Positions 10,173 through 19,273 of a stretch of 64,000 bases of DNA are shown here, in pieces (within the stretch, counting starts at the first letter, position 1; every line of letters begins with the position of its first letter). The translations under genes and the position numbers were made by a program. The notes below the pieces were generated by a model that was given only the letters and a program-made list of their open reading frames with translations, had not been told where the DNA came from and made no database searches. This DNA comes from Alteromonas stellipolaris. Its GTDB lineage: Bacteria; Pseudomonadota; Gammaproteobacteria; Enterobacterales; Alteromonadaceae. Location of the stretch: the NCBI RefSeq assembly GCF_001562115.1, contig NZ_CP013926.1, forward strand, positions 3,162,001 through 3,226,000, read 5' to 3'.

Positions 10173-10850
10173 ATGACAAATTCTAATAAATCACAGGCCG
10201 AACAAGACGAAATGATGGATAGCCAATCAGGTGTAGCCACCAGCCGTAAACGTAGCTCAGGTATCAACCTTTCTCGTATGCGCAAAAGTTACGCGTTAAA
10301 GCCTCTGGCTATTGGTATTGCCAGTGTTTTTTTGAGTGCTTGCGGTGAAGAGAAACAAGACGCACAAATTTATACTTCATTGGAAGACTGTAAGCGAGAT
10401 TTCCCTGATGCGGTAGAACGCTGTGATGCAGCTTATAAAACCGCGACAGAAGAAGCGATGCGCACCAGCCCTCGCTTCAATAGCGAATACGATTGTGAGT
10501 ACGAATTTGGAGCCAACCAATGTCGTACGGTAAATACCAATTCGGGTAGTGTATTTATGCCCTTCATGGCCGGCTTCATGGTGAGCCAGTTATTATCACC
10601 AAATCGCTATTATTCACAGCCGCTCTATACCTCATATTCCCCCTACTCTTCTTATCGTTCTCGTTGGGTTACCGCCGATGGTAACGTCTTTAGTGGTGAT
10701 ATTCGCAAACGCAATTACAAAGTGGGCTCAGATACACTAAAACCTAAACCTACGGTAAACCGCACCATGAAACGCGGCGGTTTCGGTAGCAGTGTTAGGG
10801 CAAAATCGTCGTGGGGAAGTAGCTCACGCAAAGGAAGTTGGGGCGGGTAA
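10173..10850 (+). CDS. yjfM: DUF1190 lipoprotein (YjfM/YgiB-like)
   Basis: A 225-aa envelope protein of the DUF1190 family. A 45-residue polar N-terminus precedes a hydrophobic stretch ending in a lipobox-like LSAC at about 57-60, so it is probably membrane-anchored or a lipoprotein despite the long leader; E. coli YgiB is built similarly. The mature part has paired Cys residues (DCKRDF, RCDAAY, DCEYEF, QCRTV), a FMPFMAGFMVSQLLS hydrophobic segment and a Gly/Ser/Arg-rich tail with the family's RGGFG motif. AAGGGGG lies before the ATG. It ends 3 bases before the ATP-grasp gene, the invariant partner. Confidence 0.85.
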   Translation: MTNSNKSQAEQDEMMDSQSGVATSRKRSSGINLSRMRKSYALKPLAIGIASVFLSACGEEKQDAQIYTSLEDCKRDFPDAVERCDAAYKTATEEAMRTSPRFNSEYDCEYEFGANQCRTVNTNSGSVFMPFMAGFMVSQLLSPNRYYSQPLYTSYSPYSSYRSRWVTADGNVFSGDIRKRNYKVGSDTLKPKPTVNRTMKRGGFGSSVRAKSSWGSSSRKGSWGG

Positions 10851-10853
10851 GCC

Positions 10854-12035
10854 ATGTTTAGAATGCCATGCCAGCCACGCAAAGGTTGGCAGCAATTGGC
10901 CGGCGAATTTGGGTTCCACTTTCATACTATGTATGGCGAACCCTACTGGGATGAGCGCGCCTACTATCAATTTACTCTTTCTCAGATTGAAAAAGACATT
11001 GAAGATCCCACCGCAGAGCTTCATCAAATGTGCTTAGCTGTGGTTGATGATGTGGTTAATAGTGAGCAGTTACTCACCCGCTTTTCTATTCCTGAAGCCC
11101 ACTGGGATTTAGTGAAAGACAGTTGGCGCAACCGCGACCCTAGCTTGTACTCCCGCCTAGATTTAGTTTATTCCGGCAAGGGCCCCGCAAAACTTCTTGA
11201 GAACAACGCCGATACGCCCACCAGCTTGTACGAGTCAGGCTTTTGGCAATGGCTGTGGTTAGAACAGCAAGTGAATGCGGGTGTATTAGCACGAAATGCA
11301 GATCAGTTTAATAGCTTGCAAGAAAAGTTAGTGTTTCGCTTTGGTGAAATAGCCCAGCATTATCAAGTGAATCAAATGCACTTTTCTTGCTGCAAAGACA
11401 CAGAAGAAGATCGCGGTACGGTGCAGTATTTACAAGACTGCGCCCAAGAAGCCGGTATTAAAAGCGACTTTGTTTTTATTGAAGATATTGGTTTGGCAGA
11501 TACTGGCGTATTTACCGACCTTGCCAATGCCCCCATTACCGATTGCTTTAAGCTCTATCCTTGGGAGTTTATTTTACGAGAAGAGTTCGGTAATGCCCTC
11601 GCCGATGCGAAAGTAAATTGGTTAGAGCCTGCGTGGAAGTCTATTATTTCAAACAAAGCATTACTGCCTTTGTTGTGGCAGAAATTTAAAGGCCATCCTA
11701 ATTTACTGCCTGCCTATTTCGCCGACGATATTCCACATAATATCCCTCATGATGCGATACATGGTGGAAAGTGGGTGAAAAAGCCGTTATTTTCAAGAGA
11801 AGGCGCGAATATTTCATTGATTGAAAATGGAAAGGAATCGGAATTAAGTCCTGGCCCGTATGGAGAAGAAGGGTTTATTGTGCAAGCTTTTCACCCCCTC
11901 CCTGTGTTTGATGGAAACCATACACTCATCGGTAGTTGGTTGGTAGATGACATGCCTGCAGGTATTTCGGTACGCGAAGACAGCAATGCGATTACGCAAG
12001 ACTTGTCTCGATATCTACCCCATATCATCTTGTAA
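10854..12035 (+). CDS. yjfC: Glutathionylspermidine synthase-like ATP-grasp enzyme (YjfC/YgiC)
   Basis: A 393-aa member of the family of the synthetase domain of glutathionylspermidine synthase, closely similar throughout to E. coli YgiC/YjfC. Hallmarks are [10 protein letters not shown] near residue 24, [14 protein letters not shown] (ATP-grasp nucleotide/metal region), [42 protein letters not shown], and [12 protein letters not shown] near the C-terminus. There is no N-terminal amidase domain, so it would only form an amide bond. Its real substrates are unknown; attaching a peptide or polyamine to an envelope component is an inference. Confidence 0.93.
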   Translation: MFRMPCQPRKGWQQLAGEFGFHFHTMYGEPYWDERAYYQFTLSQIEKDIEDPTAELHQMCLAVVDDVVNSEQLLTRFSIPEAHWDLVKDSWRNRDPSLYSRLDLVYSGKGPAKLLENNADTPTSLYESGFWQWLWLEQQVNAGVLARNADQFNSLQEKLVFRFGEIAQHYQVNQMHFSCCKDTEEDRGTVQYLQDCAQEAGIKSDFVFIEDIGLADTGVFTDLANAPITDCFKLYPWEFILREEFGNALADAKVNWLEPAWKSIISNKALLPLLWQKFKGHPNLLPAYFADDIPHNIPHDAIHGGKWVKKPLFSREGANISLIENGKESELSPGPYGEEGFIVQAFHPLPVFDGNHTLIGSWLVDDMPAGISVREDSNAITQDLSRYLPHIIL

Positions 12036-12062
12036 TCAAGCAACTAAACTTTATTGCTTGAT
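12035..12062 (+). terminator. Hairpin at the end of the yjf operon
   Basis: A perfect 9-bp inverted repeat ATCAAGCAA / TTGCTTGAT (12035-12043 with 12054-12062) begins at the yjfC stop codon. There is no U-tract, so it may be an RNA-stabilising 3' structure rather than a terminator. Confidence 0.4.
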
Positions 12063-12129
12063 GAGCTTAATTGCCACCAATACTACCGCGCTAGACAAAG
12101 TGTGATAATGAAGGAATAAAATACTGTTT

Positions 12130-12669
12130 ATGAAGCCACTGTCTTTTCAACTTCGCGTGTTACTTACCTTAGGCGCATTTCTCATTGTCATTGAGATAGT
12201 GAACTTAGTAACTGGAAACAGCTTAAATCAGTTTGGTGTATATCCACGCTCGTTGTCTCACTTGCCCTTTATCTTCACAGCCCCCTTCTTACACGGTACG
12301 CCGTCGCATTTAATGGCTAACTTTATCCCTTTGTTATTGTTTATGTGGCTTACCATGCAGTGGGGAAAGCGCACCTTCCTCATCGCCACCGCAAGTGCAT
12401 TGATTATTGGCGGCCTGGGCGTGTGGATTTTTGGTCGTAGCGCTATGCATATTGGCGCAAGTGGTATGGTTTACGGCTACTTCGGCTTCTTAGTTTTAGC
12501 CGGCTTTAAAAGCAAAAAAATCAAATACCTACTTATTTCTATTATTGTTGCCATCGTTTATGGCGGAATGTTGGTAGGTATATTGCCAACCTCTAGGTTT
12601 ATTTCATTTGAATATCATCTATTTGGCTTTTTAGGTGGGTTATTTGCCGCTTGGCACTGGGCACGCTGA
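12130..12669 (+). CDS. Rhomboid family intramembrane serine protease
   Basis: A 179-aa six-helix membrane protein. The catalytic Ser is in GASG at 109-112 (Ser111), and the catalytic His is in EYHLFG at 161-166 (His163), each inside a predicted helix. HGTPSHLMANF at 55-65 supplies the conserved His and Asn of the oxyanion region. These match the catalytic dyad of rhomboids, which cleave membrane helices. It lies 94 bases after yjfC and may be read with it or separately. It lacks the usual rhombosortase pattern, so a link to GlyGly-CTERM sorting is not supported. Confidence 0.88.
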   Translation: MKPLSFQLRVLLTLGAFLIVIEIVNLVTGNSLNQFGVYPRSLSHLPFIFTAPFLHGTPSHLMANFIPLLLFMWLTMQWGKRTFLIATASALIIGGLGVWIFGRSAMHIGASGMVYGYFGFLVLAGFKSKKIKYLLISIIVAIVYGGMLVGILPTSRFISFEYHLFGFLGGLFAAWHWAR

Positions 12670-12732
12670 ATGGATGCCGTATAATTGTAGTCCATTAAAC
12701 AGTGCGGCTAATAAGAGAAAGATAAAGGCGTT

Positions 12733-13431
12733 ATGGCAGAAGTACAATCTCAGCAAAAAAATCAGGGCTTTTTCGGCAACCTTGCTTTCAACATTATTAT
12801 ACCCGTGGTGTTAATGAGCTATGCTAGCTCTGAAGACTATTTAGGCCCAGAATGGAGTATCGTCGCAGCACTCGCTTTCCCCATAGGTTACGGACTATGG
12901 GATTTAAAAGAATCAGGCAAAGTAAACGGATTTTCTGTTTTAGGTATTATCAGTGTATTGCTGACTGGCGGCTTTAGTTTGTTAAAACTACCTGCCGAGT
13001 ATATTGCCATTAAAGAAGCGGCTATTCCTGCTGCTATTGGTTTAGCAGTATTAATCACCCAATACACTGAAAAGCCGCTGGTCAAAATGCTGATCTTAAA
13101 CGACCAAATTATAAACTGGCCTCACTTGAACCGCGTACTTGATGAACAAAACAAACAGGCTTTGTTTAAACGCAAAGTCGCAGTAAGTTCATACATTGTG
13201 GCCAGCTCGTTCTTTTTATCTTCCGCCTTAAACTATATTTTGGCTAAAGTGATTTTAGTAAGCGAGCCAGGCACTACGGCGTATACCGAAGAGCTAGGCC
13301 GAATGACTGCGTTGAGCTACCCAGTCATTGTTATCCCTAGCATGATTTTGCTTATTACTGCATTATGGTATTTATTCAGCCAGATTAAGAAGATCACTGG
13401 CGAAGAGTTGGATGATTTTATTAATCAGTAA
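12733..13431 (+). CDS. VC0807-like integral membrane protein
   Basis: A 232-aa protein with about six hydrophobic segments, an N-terminal [13 protein letters not shown] helix, a [10 protein letters not shown] segment and a C-terminal [16 protein letters not shown] helix, resembling the uncharacterised VC0807 family of conserved membrane proteins. No transport or catalytic motif is apparent. It starts 63 bases after the rhomboid gene and its last 7 bases overlap the end of the convergent glutaminase gene. Confidence 0.6.
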   Translation: MAEVQSQQKNQGFFGNLAFNIIIPVVLMSYASSEDYLGPEWSIVAALAFPIGYGLWDLKESGKVNGFSVLGIISVLLTGGFSLLKLPAEYIAIKEAAIPAAIGLAVLITQYTEKPLVKMLILNDQIINWPHLNRVLDEQNKQALFKRKVAVSSYIVASSFFLSSALNYILAKVILVSEPGTTAYTEELGRMTALSYPVIVIPSMILLITALWYLFSQIKKITGEELDDFINQ

Positions 13432-14333
13432 ACCGACCAATTAATGCGCTTGCTCAATGAAGTAAGCGCAGCAACACCTAAATGGGAATTCCCTACCGCG
13501 TTTAGCGCAGGAGAGAACACACAAATAGAAAAGCGACCAGGTACTACGGCAATCACTCCCCCGCCAACCCCGCTTTTCCCCGGTAAGCCAACCTTAAAGG
13601 CAAAACTCCCCGCTTCGTCATACATACCGCTTGTAGCTAACAATGCGTTCACTTGACGGTTTTGGTCTGGGCTTAGTACCTGTTCATCGGCACAAATAGA
13701 GTAGCCTCTATTAGCTAAAAAGTTTGTGGCGCGCGCTAAATCAACACAACTCATTTCCAATGCGCAGTTGTTAAAGTAGCTATGCAATACATCTTCAACT
13801 TCATTTTCGAAATTGTTGTAGGCTTTCATTAAATAGGCCATTGCTGCATTTCTAGCTCGGTGCTCAAATTCAGAGTCAGCAACCACTTTATTGGCAAAAA
13901 TATTATCGTTGCAGGATAGGCGCCTAACAAAATCTCGCATACCAATATGAGGTGAGGCGAAACGAGACTGTGTCATGTCACTAACCACTAATGCCCCCGC
14001 ATTAATAAACGGGTTTCGTGGTATACCATCTTCATACTCCAACTGCACTAGCGAGTTAAAAGGCAGACCCGACGGTTCACAGCCCACCCGTTCCCACATA
14101 TCTTCGCCATAGTGATTCATAGCAAGCACTAAGTTGAAAACTTTGGATATACTTTGAATAGAAAAAGGCACGTCGGCATCACCAATTGATGTAATGCGCC
14201 CTTCTATATCACAAATGGCAATGCCAAATTGATGAGGGTCTACACTGGCTAGCGCAGGAATATAGTCTGCGACTTTCCCCTCTCCTAGCATAGGTTTTAC
14301 TTCATCAAAAATGGCTTCTAACAGTTCAAGCAT
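13425..14333 (-). CDS. glsB: Glutaminase (beta-lactamase-like fold)
   Basis: Converts glutamine to glutamate and ammonia. The 302-aa protein has the serine-dependent SxxK motif SISK at 61-64, PFINAGALV near residue 120, and the family's [25 protein letters not shown]-terminal block. Length and start ([12 protein letters not shown]) match the GlsA2/GlsB-type bacterial enzymes. No signal peptide, so cytoplasmic. It lies 23 bases downstream of the alkaline phosphatase gene on the same strand and may be cotranscribed, although no metabolic link between the two is evident. Confidence 0.95.
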   Translation of the reverse strand: MLELLEAIFDEVKPMLGEGKVADYIPALASVDPHQFGIAICDIEGRITSIGDADVPFSIQSISKVFNLVLAMNHYGEDMWERVGCEPSGLPFNSLVQLEYEDGIPRNPFINAGALVVSDMTQSRFASPHIGMRDFVRRLSCNDNIFANKVVADSEFEHRARNAAMAYLMKAYNNFENEVEDVLHSYFNNCALEMSCVDLARATNFLANRGYSICADEQVLSPDQNRQVNALLATSGMYDEAGSFAFKVGLPGKSGVGGGVIAVVPGRFSICVFSPALNAVGNSHLGVAALTSLSKRINWSVY

Positions 14334-14356
14334 TAGCGCAGTATTCCTTTATTTTT

Positions 14357-15817
14357 TTAATCACAACGCCAATTTTCTTTAAAGTCACAACTTGTGTTGG
14401 TCGCGTCTTTTTTATCAGTTGCTTTTATTAACTCAACATTTGTTGAGATACCTTGGGTAGTCGTATTACGTTTATCAATGAAGTTAAAAATCTTCTTAGC
14501 GATATCCGTATTGTCTATTTGCCCCATAAAATCACTATGCCCAGCGCCGAACGCGAATACTTCTACATCGACACCGGTATGACCTGATGTTGTCCAGCCT
14601 GTATTGGTTTTATTGTCTAAAAATACTTTCAAGGCATTAAAGCGCGCTTTTACATCTTGCTGCGCAATGCTGTCGAACGTGGCAATTTCTTCATCGGTAA
14701 CATCAAAACCAAAAGTCGTTGCAACATATTCACCTGGATTATCTTGCTCAACCATATTCTTGGCTATAGTACCCAGTGACGCTTGCAGATTATTTAAATA
14801 CTCTGGGCTCCAGCTATAGTCACCTCTAGCACCTATGGTTAAACCGCCAGTACTGTGATCAGCCGTTAAAACAACCAAGGTATCTGGGTGCGCTTGCACA
14901 TAAGTCTTTAAGAATTCTATGGTGTAGGCGAGGTCTTGCATTTCAGCCATCGCCGATGCGATATCATTGGCGTGACCCGCCCAGTCTACTTGGCTGGCTT
15001 CAATCAACAAGAAGTACCCATTGTCGTTTTCTAGGTGCTTGATTGCATGTTCTGTTAAGTATTTAAGGCGATTGTCGCGGCTGTCGTCCAGCATGGCAGG
15101 TAAAGCTACCGGTGCAAATAAGCCCAATACATTGCTGCCTTTAGGCACAGTAGCTAAACGGTTGTAGGTATCAGTATATTCATAACCGGCATCGATGAAC
15201 TCACCAATGATATTGCGATCTTCGCGTTCAAAATAATCAGTACCGCCACCTAGCATTACATCAGCAACAAGCTCACCATTTACGCGCACATCGAAAAAAT
15301 CGTCGGCGATGGCATTGTAGTTCTGACGACTTTCGTTGTGTGCAATATAAGCCGCTGGCGTAGCGTGAACAATTTGTGAGGTAACCGCTAAACCTGTCCG
15401 CATGCCTTTCAATTTGGCGTAATACATAACCGATTTAACCGGCTTTTTATCTACATCAACGCCAACTGCACCGTTATAAGATTTCACACCAGACGCTAAT
15501 GCGGTGGCCGCAGCAGCTGAATCGGTTACAAAACCTGATACTGGAGCTGGGTAAGTGGATGCATTACCCATCAGAATATCATCGAATACTACCGCATCTA
15601 CTTCAGGGGTATTTTTATCATCAACATAGTTACGGTAAGCCGTAGTGAAAGCAGGCCCCATTCCATCAGCGACCACCATGATAATATTTTTAGGTGCTGA
15701 GTTTTGCGCGACTGTCTTTTGCGCACTTTCATTTGATGTAGAGCCACACCCAGACAATACACAAAGCGAGCCGCATAGTGTTAAGGTGGTTAATAGTTTG
15801 CGTTTACTATAAATCAT
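14357..15817 (-). CDS. Alkaline phosphatase, lipoprotein type
   Basis: A 486-aa phosphomonoesterase of the alkaline phosphatase superfamily. The N-terminus has a signal peptide with lipobox LSGC (21-24), so the enzyme is a lipoprotein on the periplasmic or outer face of the envelope. Metal-site motifs include DGMG at 51-54, the nucleophile Ser100 in VTDSAAAATA, LLIEASQVDWAGHAND and LTADHSTGG. The long insert between the core motifs fits PhoA-like enzymes. A CAGGGAAG site precedes the ATG. No convincing Pho box was found upstream, but a terminator-like hairpin lies only 38 bases before the start codon. Confidence 0.93.
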   Translation of the reverse strand: MIYSKRKLLTTLTLCGSLCVLSGCGSTSNESAQKTVAQNSAPKNIIMVVADGMGPAFTTAYRNYVDDKNTPEVDAVVFDDILMGNASTYPAPVSGFVTDSAAAATALASGVKSYNGAVGVDVDKKPVKSVMYYAKLKGMRTGLAVTSQIVHATPAAYIAHNESRQNYNAIADDFFDVRVNGELVADVMLGGGTDYFEREDRNIIGEFIDAGYEYTDTYNRLATVPKGSNVLGLFAPVALPAMLDDSRDNRLKYLTEHAIKHLENDNGYFLLIEASQVDWAGHANDIASAMAEMQDLAYTIEFLKTYVQAHPDTLVVLTADHSTGGLTIGARGDYSWSPEYLNNLQASLGTIAKNMVEQDNPGEYVATTFGFDVTDEEIATFDSIAQQDVKARFNALKVFLDNKTNTGWTTSGHTGVDVEVFAFGAGHSDFMGQIDNTDIAKKIFNFIDKRNTTTQGISTNVELIKATDKKDATNTSCDFKENWRCD

Positions 15818-15854
15818 GAAACTTCCCTGAGAACTAAAAAAGCGCCATATATCA

Positions 15855-15879
15855 AAAAACGAGGGCGCGGACGACCCTC
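15855..15879 (-). terminator. Terminator-like hairpin between cheV and the phosphatase gene
   Basis: On the minus strand GAGGGT and GCCCTC pair (with one G-T) around a short loop (15861-15879) and are followed by G then six T residues. It may end the cheV transcript. Because it lies 38 bases before the phosphatase ATG, it could also act as an attenuator in that gene's leader if transcription begins upstream of it. Confidence 0.6.
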
Positions 15880-16064
15880 ATCCTAAATGGGTCGCATTTA
15901 AGAATTGTGTCATTTCACACATTGCACAAAATATTCACCAGAAGATGGCGAGAATGTTGAACATGCTTATTATTGAAGGCGTTAGTGTAAGGCAGACCTG
16001 CCCTTTTCTCAAAGTATTAAGGGTAAATAGCGTAGACAGGGGGTTAATGTCTTTTGAGGAATAA

Positions 16065-17018
16065 CTAATTTTCTGAGAGGAAGTCTCGAAGTCGTTGTTG
16101 GGCTACTTCGACAAGCATATCGGGTTGGAATTTGGATATAAACCGGTCGCAGCCTACCTTTTCAACCATAGCATCATTAAAGCTGCCGCTTAATGAGGTG
16201 TTTAGCGTTATGAAGAGATCTTGCATTCTGGGGTCATTTCGTACTTCCGATGTTAATCTATAGCCATCCATCTCTGGCATTTCAGCATCGGTAAACATCA
16301 TCAATATTTCATCACTGGGGCGCTTACCTGCATCCGCCCACTCTTGAAGTAAGGCTAATGCCTCAGCACCATTTTTTCGCTCAATGATGGTTATTCCTAA
16401 TTGCTCTAGCGTGTCTCTAACTTGTTTTCTTGCCGTGCTTGAATCATCAACAATCAGTACTTTTTTGTCTTTAAAGTGATTAACGATGTCTTTATCAAGC
16501 ACTTTGTCGGAAATAGAGATATCGTAATCAATGATCTCGGCAAGTACTTTTTCCACATCAATAATTTCAACAATCTCTTTTTTACCTTGTACTTCAACTT
16601 GTGTGATGGCAGTAAGGTAATTAGTTTTACCCATTCCACTGGGCGGCGGCTGGATAGTATCCCAAGACGTATTCACAATGTTCATTACTTTACCAATAAT
16701 GAAACCCTGAACAGTTCGGTTGTACTCTGTAATGATAACGTTATGTGCATCGCTACCTATTGAACCGCCGCGCATTTTAATCGCCTGACGTATATCAATG
16801 ATAGGAATGGCACTGCCTCGATAGTTCATCACACCTTTAAGGTTTTGGTGAGAACCAGGCATGCTATTAAATTTAGGAATGTTGATAACTTCTTTGATTT
16901 TGAAAACATTCATAGCAAAGATGTGACGAGAACCCAACTGAAACATCAGCAATTCAAGCCTATTTTCACCCACTAGCTTAGTGCGCTGATCAACTGAGGA
17001 AAGGACGCCGTTACTCAT
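16065..17018 (-). CDS. cheV: Chemotaxis coupling protein CheV
   Basis: A 317-aa fusion of a CheW coupling domain (about 15-165) and a response-regulator receiver domain (about 184-315). The receiver has the acidic pair DD at 191-192, the phosphoacceptor Asp244 in MFTDAEMPEMDG, and the later Thr/Lys region (LNTSLSG, FISKFQPD). CheV links chemoreceptors to CheA and adjusts sensitivity through phosphorylation. It stands alone here, with no other chemotaxis gene in view. A perfect minus-35 TTGACA occurs upstream on the minus strand at 17089-17094 but no good minus-10 partner was found. Confidence 0.96.
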   Translation of the reverse strand: MSNGVLSSVDQRTKLVGENRLELLMFQLGSRHIFAMNVFKIKEVINIPKFNSMPGSHQNLKGVMNYRGSAIPIIDIRQAIKMRGGSIGSDAHNVIITEYNRTVQGFIIGKVMNIVNTSWDTIQPPPSGMGKTNYLTAITQVEVQGKKEIVEIIDVEKVLAEIIDYDISISDKVLDKDIVNHFKDKKVLIVDDSSTARKQVRDTLEQLGITIIERKNGAEALALLQEWADAGKRPSDEILMMFTDAEMPEMDGYRLTSEVRNDPRMQDLFITLNTSLSGSFNDAMVEKVGCDRFISKFQPDMLVEVAQQRLRDFLSEN

Positions 17019-17419
17019 CGTTACTCACTTTAATTCTCTAAATCAATTATTCGGAATGCCTGTTGCCATTTGCTGAAATACAGCCAAGTGTCAAAAGAAT
17101 TTACACGTCCTGCAATCAGAAACCTATTATCAATTATGCTAATAACCCGCCTAATTTTTATTCTTCACAGTAAAAGCTAGTCCACAAATCACGTTCTTAC
17201 GAATATTAGTGAACATCGATGCTAGGTAAGTACCGACTCTCGATACTTTTCAAAACTTCTCACCACCTCAAATATTCACATCATGAATGATGGCAATCCA
17301 AATTATACACTTTTATTATTTTGATTGCCGCACTAGGATGAAGTGGAAGCTTAAGAGAACGCACCAATGCGAATTCTCAAAACAACATTTGAAAACAATT
17401 ATAGTAGGGAGAAACGCTC
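17019..17419. other. Divergent regulatory region between cheV and aceA
   Basis: About 400 AT-rich bases with no credible ORF. It must carry the cheV promoter (minus) and aceA promoter (plus). The palindrome at 17274-17288, AT-rich TTATACACTTTTATTA near 17306 and the AGGGAGA ribosome-binding site just before the aceA ATG are the visible elements. Confidence 0.5.
17274..17288. promoter_or_regulatory. Palindromic candidate operator upstream of aceA
   Basis: ATTCACATCATGAAT is an inverted repeat (ATTCA-N5-TGAAT) containing a T-N11-A pattern like LysR-family boxes. It shares TTCACAT and the dyad with a site upstream of glcB at 20248-20259. The regulator is not known; the LysR-type gene between aceA and glcB is the obvious candidate. 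Confidence 0.4.
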
Positions 17420-19015
17420 ATGTCGCAGTATCAAACAGATATTGATAACTTCGCCACGTTAAAAGCAGCACAAAAAGGTGCTTGGGAAGGCATTAGCCCT
17501 GAGTACGCTGCTAGAATGAAAATCCAAAACCGGTTCAAGACTGGGTTAGACATTGCGCGTTACACTGCTGCTATCATGCGAAAAGACATGGCAGATTATG
17601 ATGCTGACACGGCTCAATACACTCAGTCTTTAGGTTGCTGGCACGGTTTTGTAGGTCAACAGAAAATGTTGGCAGTGAAAAAACACCAAGGTACTACTGA
17701 TAAGAGCTACTTATATCTTTCAGGCTGGATGGTAGCCGCCCTTCGCTCTGAATTCGGACCTCTTCCAGATCAATCAATGCATGAAAAAACGACCGTTTCT
17801 TCACTCATTGAAGAGTTATACACTTTCTTGCGTCAAGCGGACGCTCGTGAGTTAGGCGACTTGTTCCATAAGCTAGATGATGCGAAAGCCAATGGCGGCG
17901 ATACAGCTGCTATTCAAAGCCAGATTGATAACTACGAAACACATGTAGTACCGATTATTGCCGATATCGACGCGGGCTTCGGAAACGAAGAAGCTACTTA
18001 CTTGCTTGCTAAGCAAATGATTGAAGCCGGTGCTTGCTGTATTCAAATTGAAAACCAAGTTTCTGATGCAAAGCAGTGTGGACACCAAGATGGTAAAGTA
18101 ACAGTTCCACATGAAGACTTCCTAGCTAAAATTAATGCGGTTCGTTATGCATTCTTGGAGCTTGGCGTAGATGATGGCGTTATTGTTGCTCGTACCGATT
18201 CACTAGGTGCTGGTCTAACACAGAAAATCCCCGTATCAACCTCTGAAAGCGACCTTGCGGCTCAGTACAACGCATTCTTAAAAACAACACCAGTTAACGG
18301 TGCTGACGACTTATCTGAAGGCGACCTTGTATTGAAGCAAGGTGGACAATTAGTGAAGCCTGAGCGCTTACCTAATGGTTTGTTCCGCTTTAAAGACAAC
18401 TCTGGTTTCGACCGCGTAGTACTAGACTGTATAACATCACTTAAACACGGCGCAGACTTGTTGTGGATTGAAACTGAAAAGCCTCACGTTGGTCAGATTG
18501 CTGAAATGGTTAATGCCATTCGTAAAGAAGTGCCAAACGCGAAATTAGTTTATAACAACTCTCCTTCATTCAACTGGACACTGAACTTCCGCCAGCAAGT
18601 ATTTGATACTTGGGCAGAAGAAGGTAAAGATGTTTCTGCATACGATCGTGCTAAGTTGATGAGCGAAGAGTACGATACAACTGAACTAGCCACTACAGCT
18701 GATGAAAAAATCAAGAGCTTCCAAGCAGATGCTGCACGTGAAGCGGGTATCTTCCATCACCTTATTACACTACCGACTTACCACACTACGGCATTGTCTA
18801 CTGACAACTTGGCTAAAGGCTACTTTGGTGAAGAAGGTATGCTGGCTTATGTTCGCGGTGTTCAGCGCAAAGAAATTCGCCAAGGCCTTGCGTGCGTTAA
18901 ACACCAAGCAATGGCAGGTTCAGATTTAGGTGATACACACAAAGAGTACTTCTCTGGTGAAGGTGCACTTAAAGCTTCTGGTGATGATAACACCATGAAC
19001 CAGTTCGACGTTTAA
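17420..19015 (+). CDS. aceA: Isocitrate lyase
   Basis: Splits isocitrate into succinate and glyoxylate, the first step of the glyoxylate shunt used during growth on acetate or fatty acids. The 531-aa protein belongs to the longer bacterial isocitrate lyase class (as in pseudomonads) rather than the 430-aa E. coli form. The catalytic Cys lies in KQCGH at 218-222, where most relatives have KKCGH or KQCGH; metal-site PIIADIDAGFGNEE is at about 178-191; VYNNSPSFNW, the substrate loop, is near 380. Ordinary ATG with AGGGAG upstream; a good terminator follows. Confidence 0.97.
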   Translation: MSQYQTDIDNFATLKAAQKGAWEGISPEYAARMKIQNRFKTGLDIARYTAAIMRKDMADYDADTAQYTQSLGCWHGFVGQQKMLAVKKHQGTTDKSYLYLSGWMVAALRSEFGPLPDQSMHEKTTVSSLIEELYTFLRQADARELGDLFHKLDDAKANGGDTAAIQSQIDNYETHVVPIIADIDAGFGNEEATYLLAKQMIEAGACCIQIENQVSDAKQCGHQDGKVTVPHEDFLAKINAVRYAFLELGVDDGVIVARTDSLGAGLTQKIPVSTSESDLAAQYNAFLKTTPVNGADDLSEGDLVLKQGGQLVKPERLPNGLFRFKDNSGFDRVVLDCITSLKHGADLLWIETEKPHVGQIAEMVNAIRKEVPNAKLVYNNSPSFNWTLNFRQQVFDTWAEEGKDVSAYDRAKLMSEEYDTTELATTADEKIKSFQADAAREAGIFHHLITLPTYHTTALSTDNLAKGYFGEEGMLAYVRGVQRKEIRQGLACVKHQAMAGSDLGDTHKEYFSGEGALKASGDDNTMNQFDV

Positions 19016-19040
19016 ACACAAAGTATCCCAACTTTGTTCA

Positions 19041-19065
19041 AAGGCACCTTCGGGTGCCTTTTTTT
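19041..19065 (+). terminator. Rho-independent terminator of aceA
   Basis: AAGGCACC / GGTGCCTT (19041-19048 with 19053-19060) with a stable TTCG tetraloop, followed by a T run to 19065; 25 bases after the aceA stop. Confidence 0.92.
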
Positions 19066-19206
19066 ATTATTCAGCGAATTTATCTGAATTTACCATGTCG
19101 CAAAATTTTGGACGTTATGGCCAAATTAGCACTATAAATATAATTAAATATATTTTTCAGTAGCTTAAGCATTTTACGCTTTTTAAACGTAAGACCAAAA
19201 GCGTAT

Positions 19207-19235
19207 CTGACAGCAGATTAAAAAGGCTTTATAAT
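19207..19235 (+). promoter_or_regulatory. Sigma-70 promoter of the LysR-type gene
   Basis: CTGACA (19207-19212) and a perfect TATAAT (19230-19235) at the ideal 17-base spacing, about 38 bases before the ATG of the regulator. One of the best promoter matches in the window. Confidence 0.8.
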
Positions 19236-19273
19236 AGCCCTGTCTAATTGAGTTTATTAAGAGCATTACAATA

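Noticed and set aside
12130..12669. Rhomboid protein as a rhombosortase for GlyGly-CTERM proteins
   Set aside because: It has ordinary rhomboid motifs and not the rhombosortase pattern I know, and no GlyGly-CTERM protein is encoded nearby.
15818..16064. Pho box upstream of the alkaline phosphatase
   Set aside because: GTGTCATTTCACAC on this stretch resembles half a Pho box but the second 7-mer and spacing are absent.
17019..17110. Sigma-28 (flagellar) promoter for cheV
   Set aside because: No TAAAGTTT-N11-GCCGATAA pattern; only an isolated TTGACA was seen.
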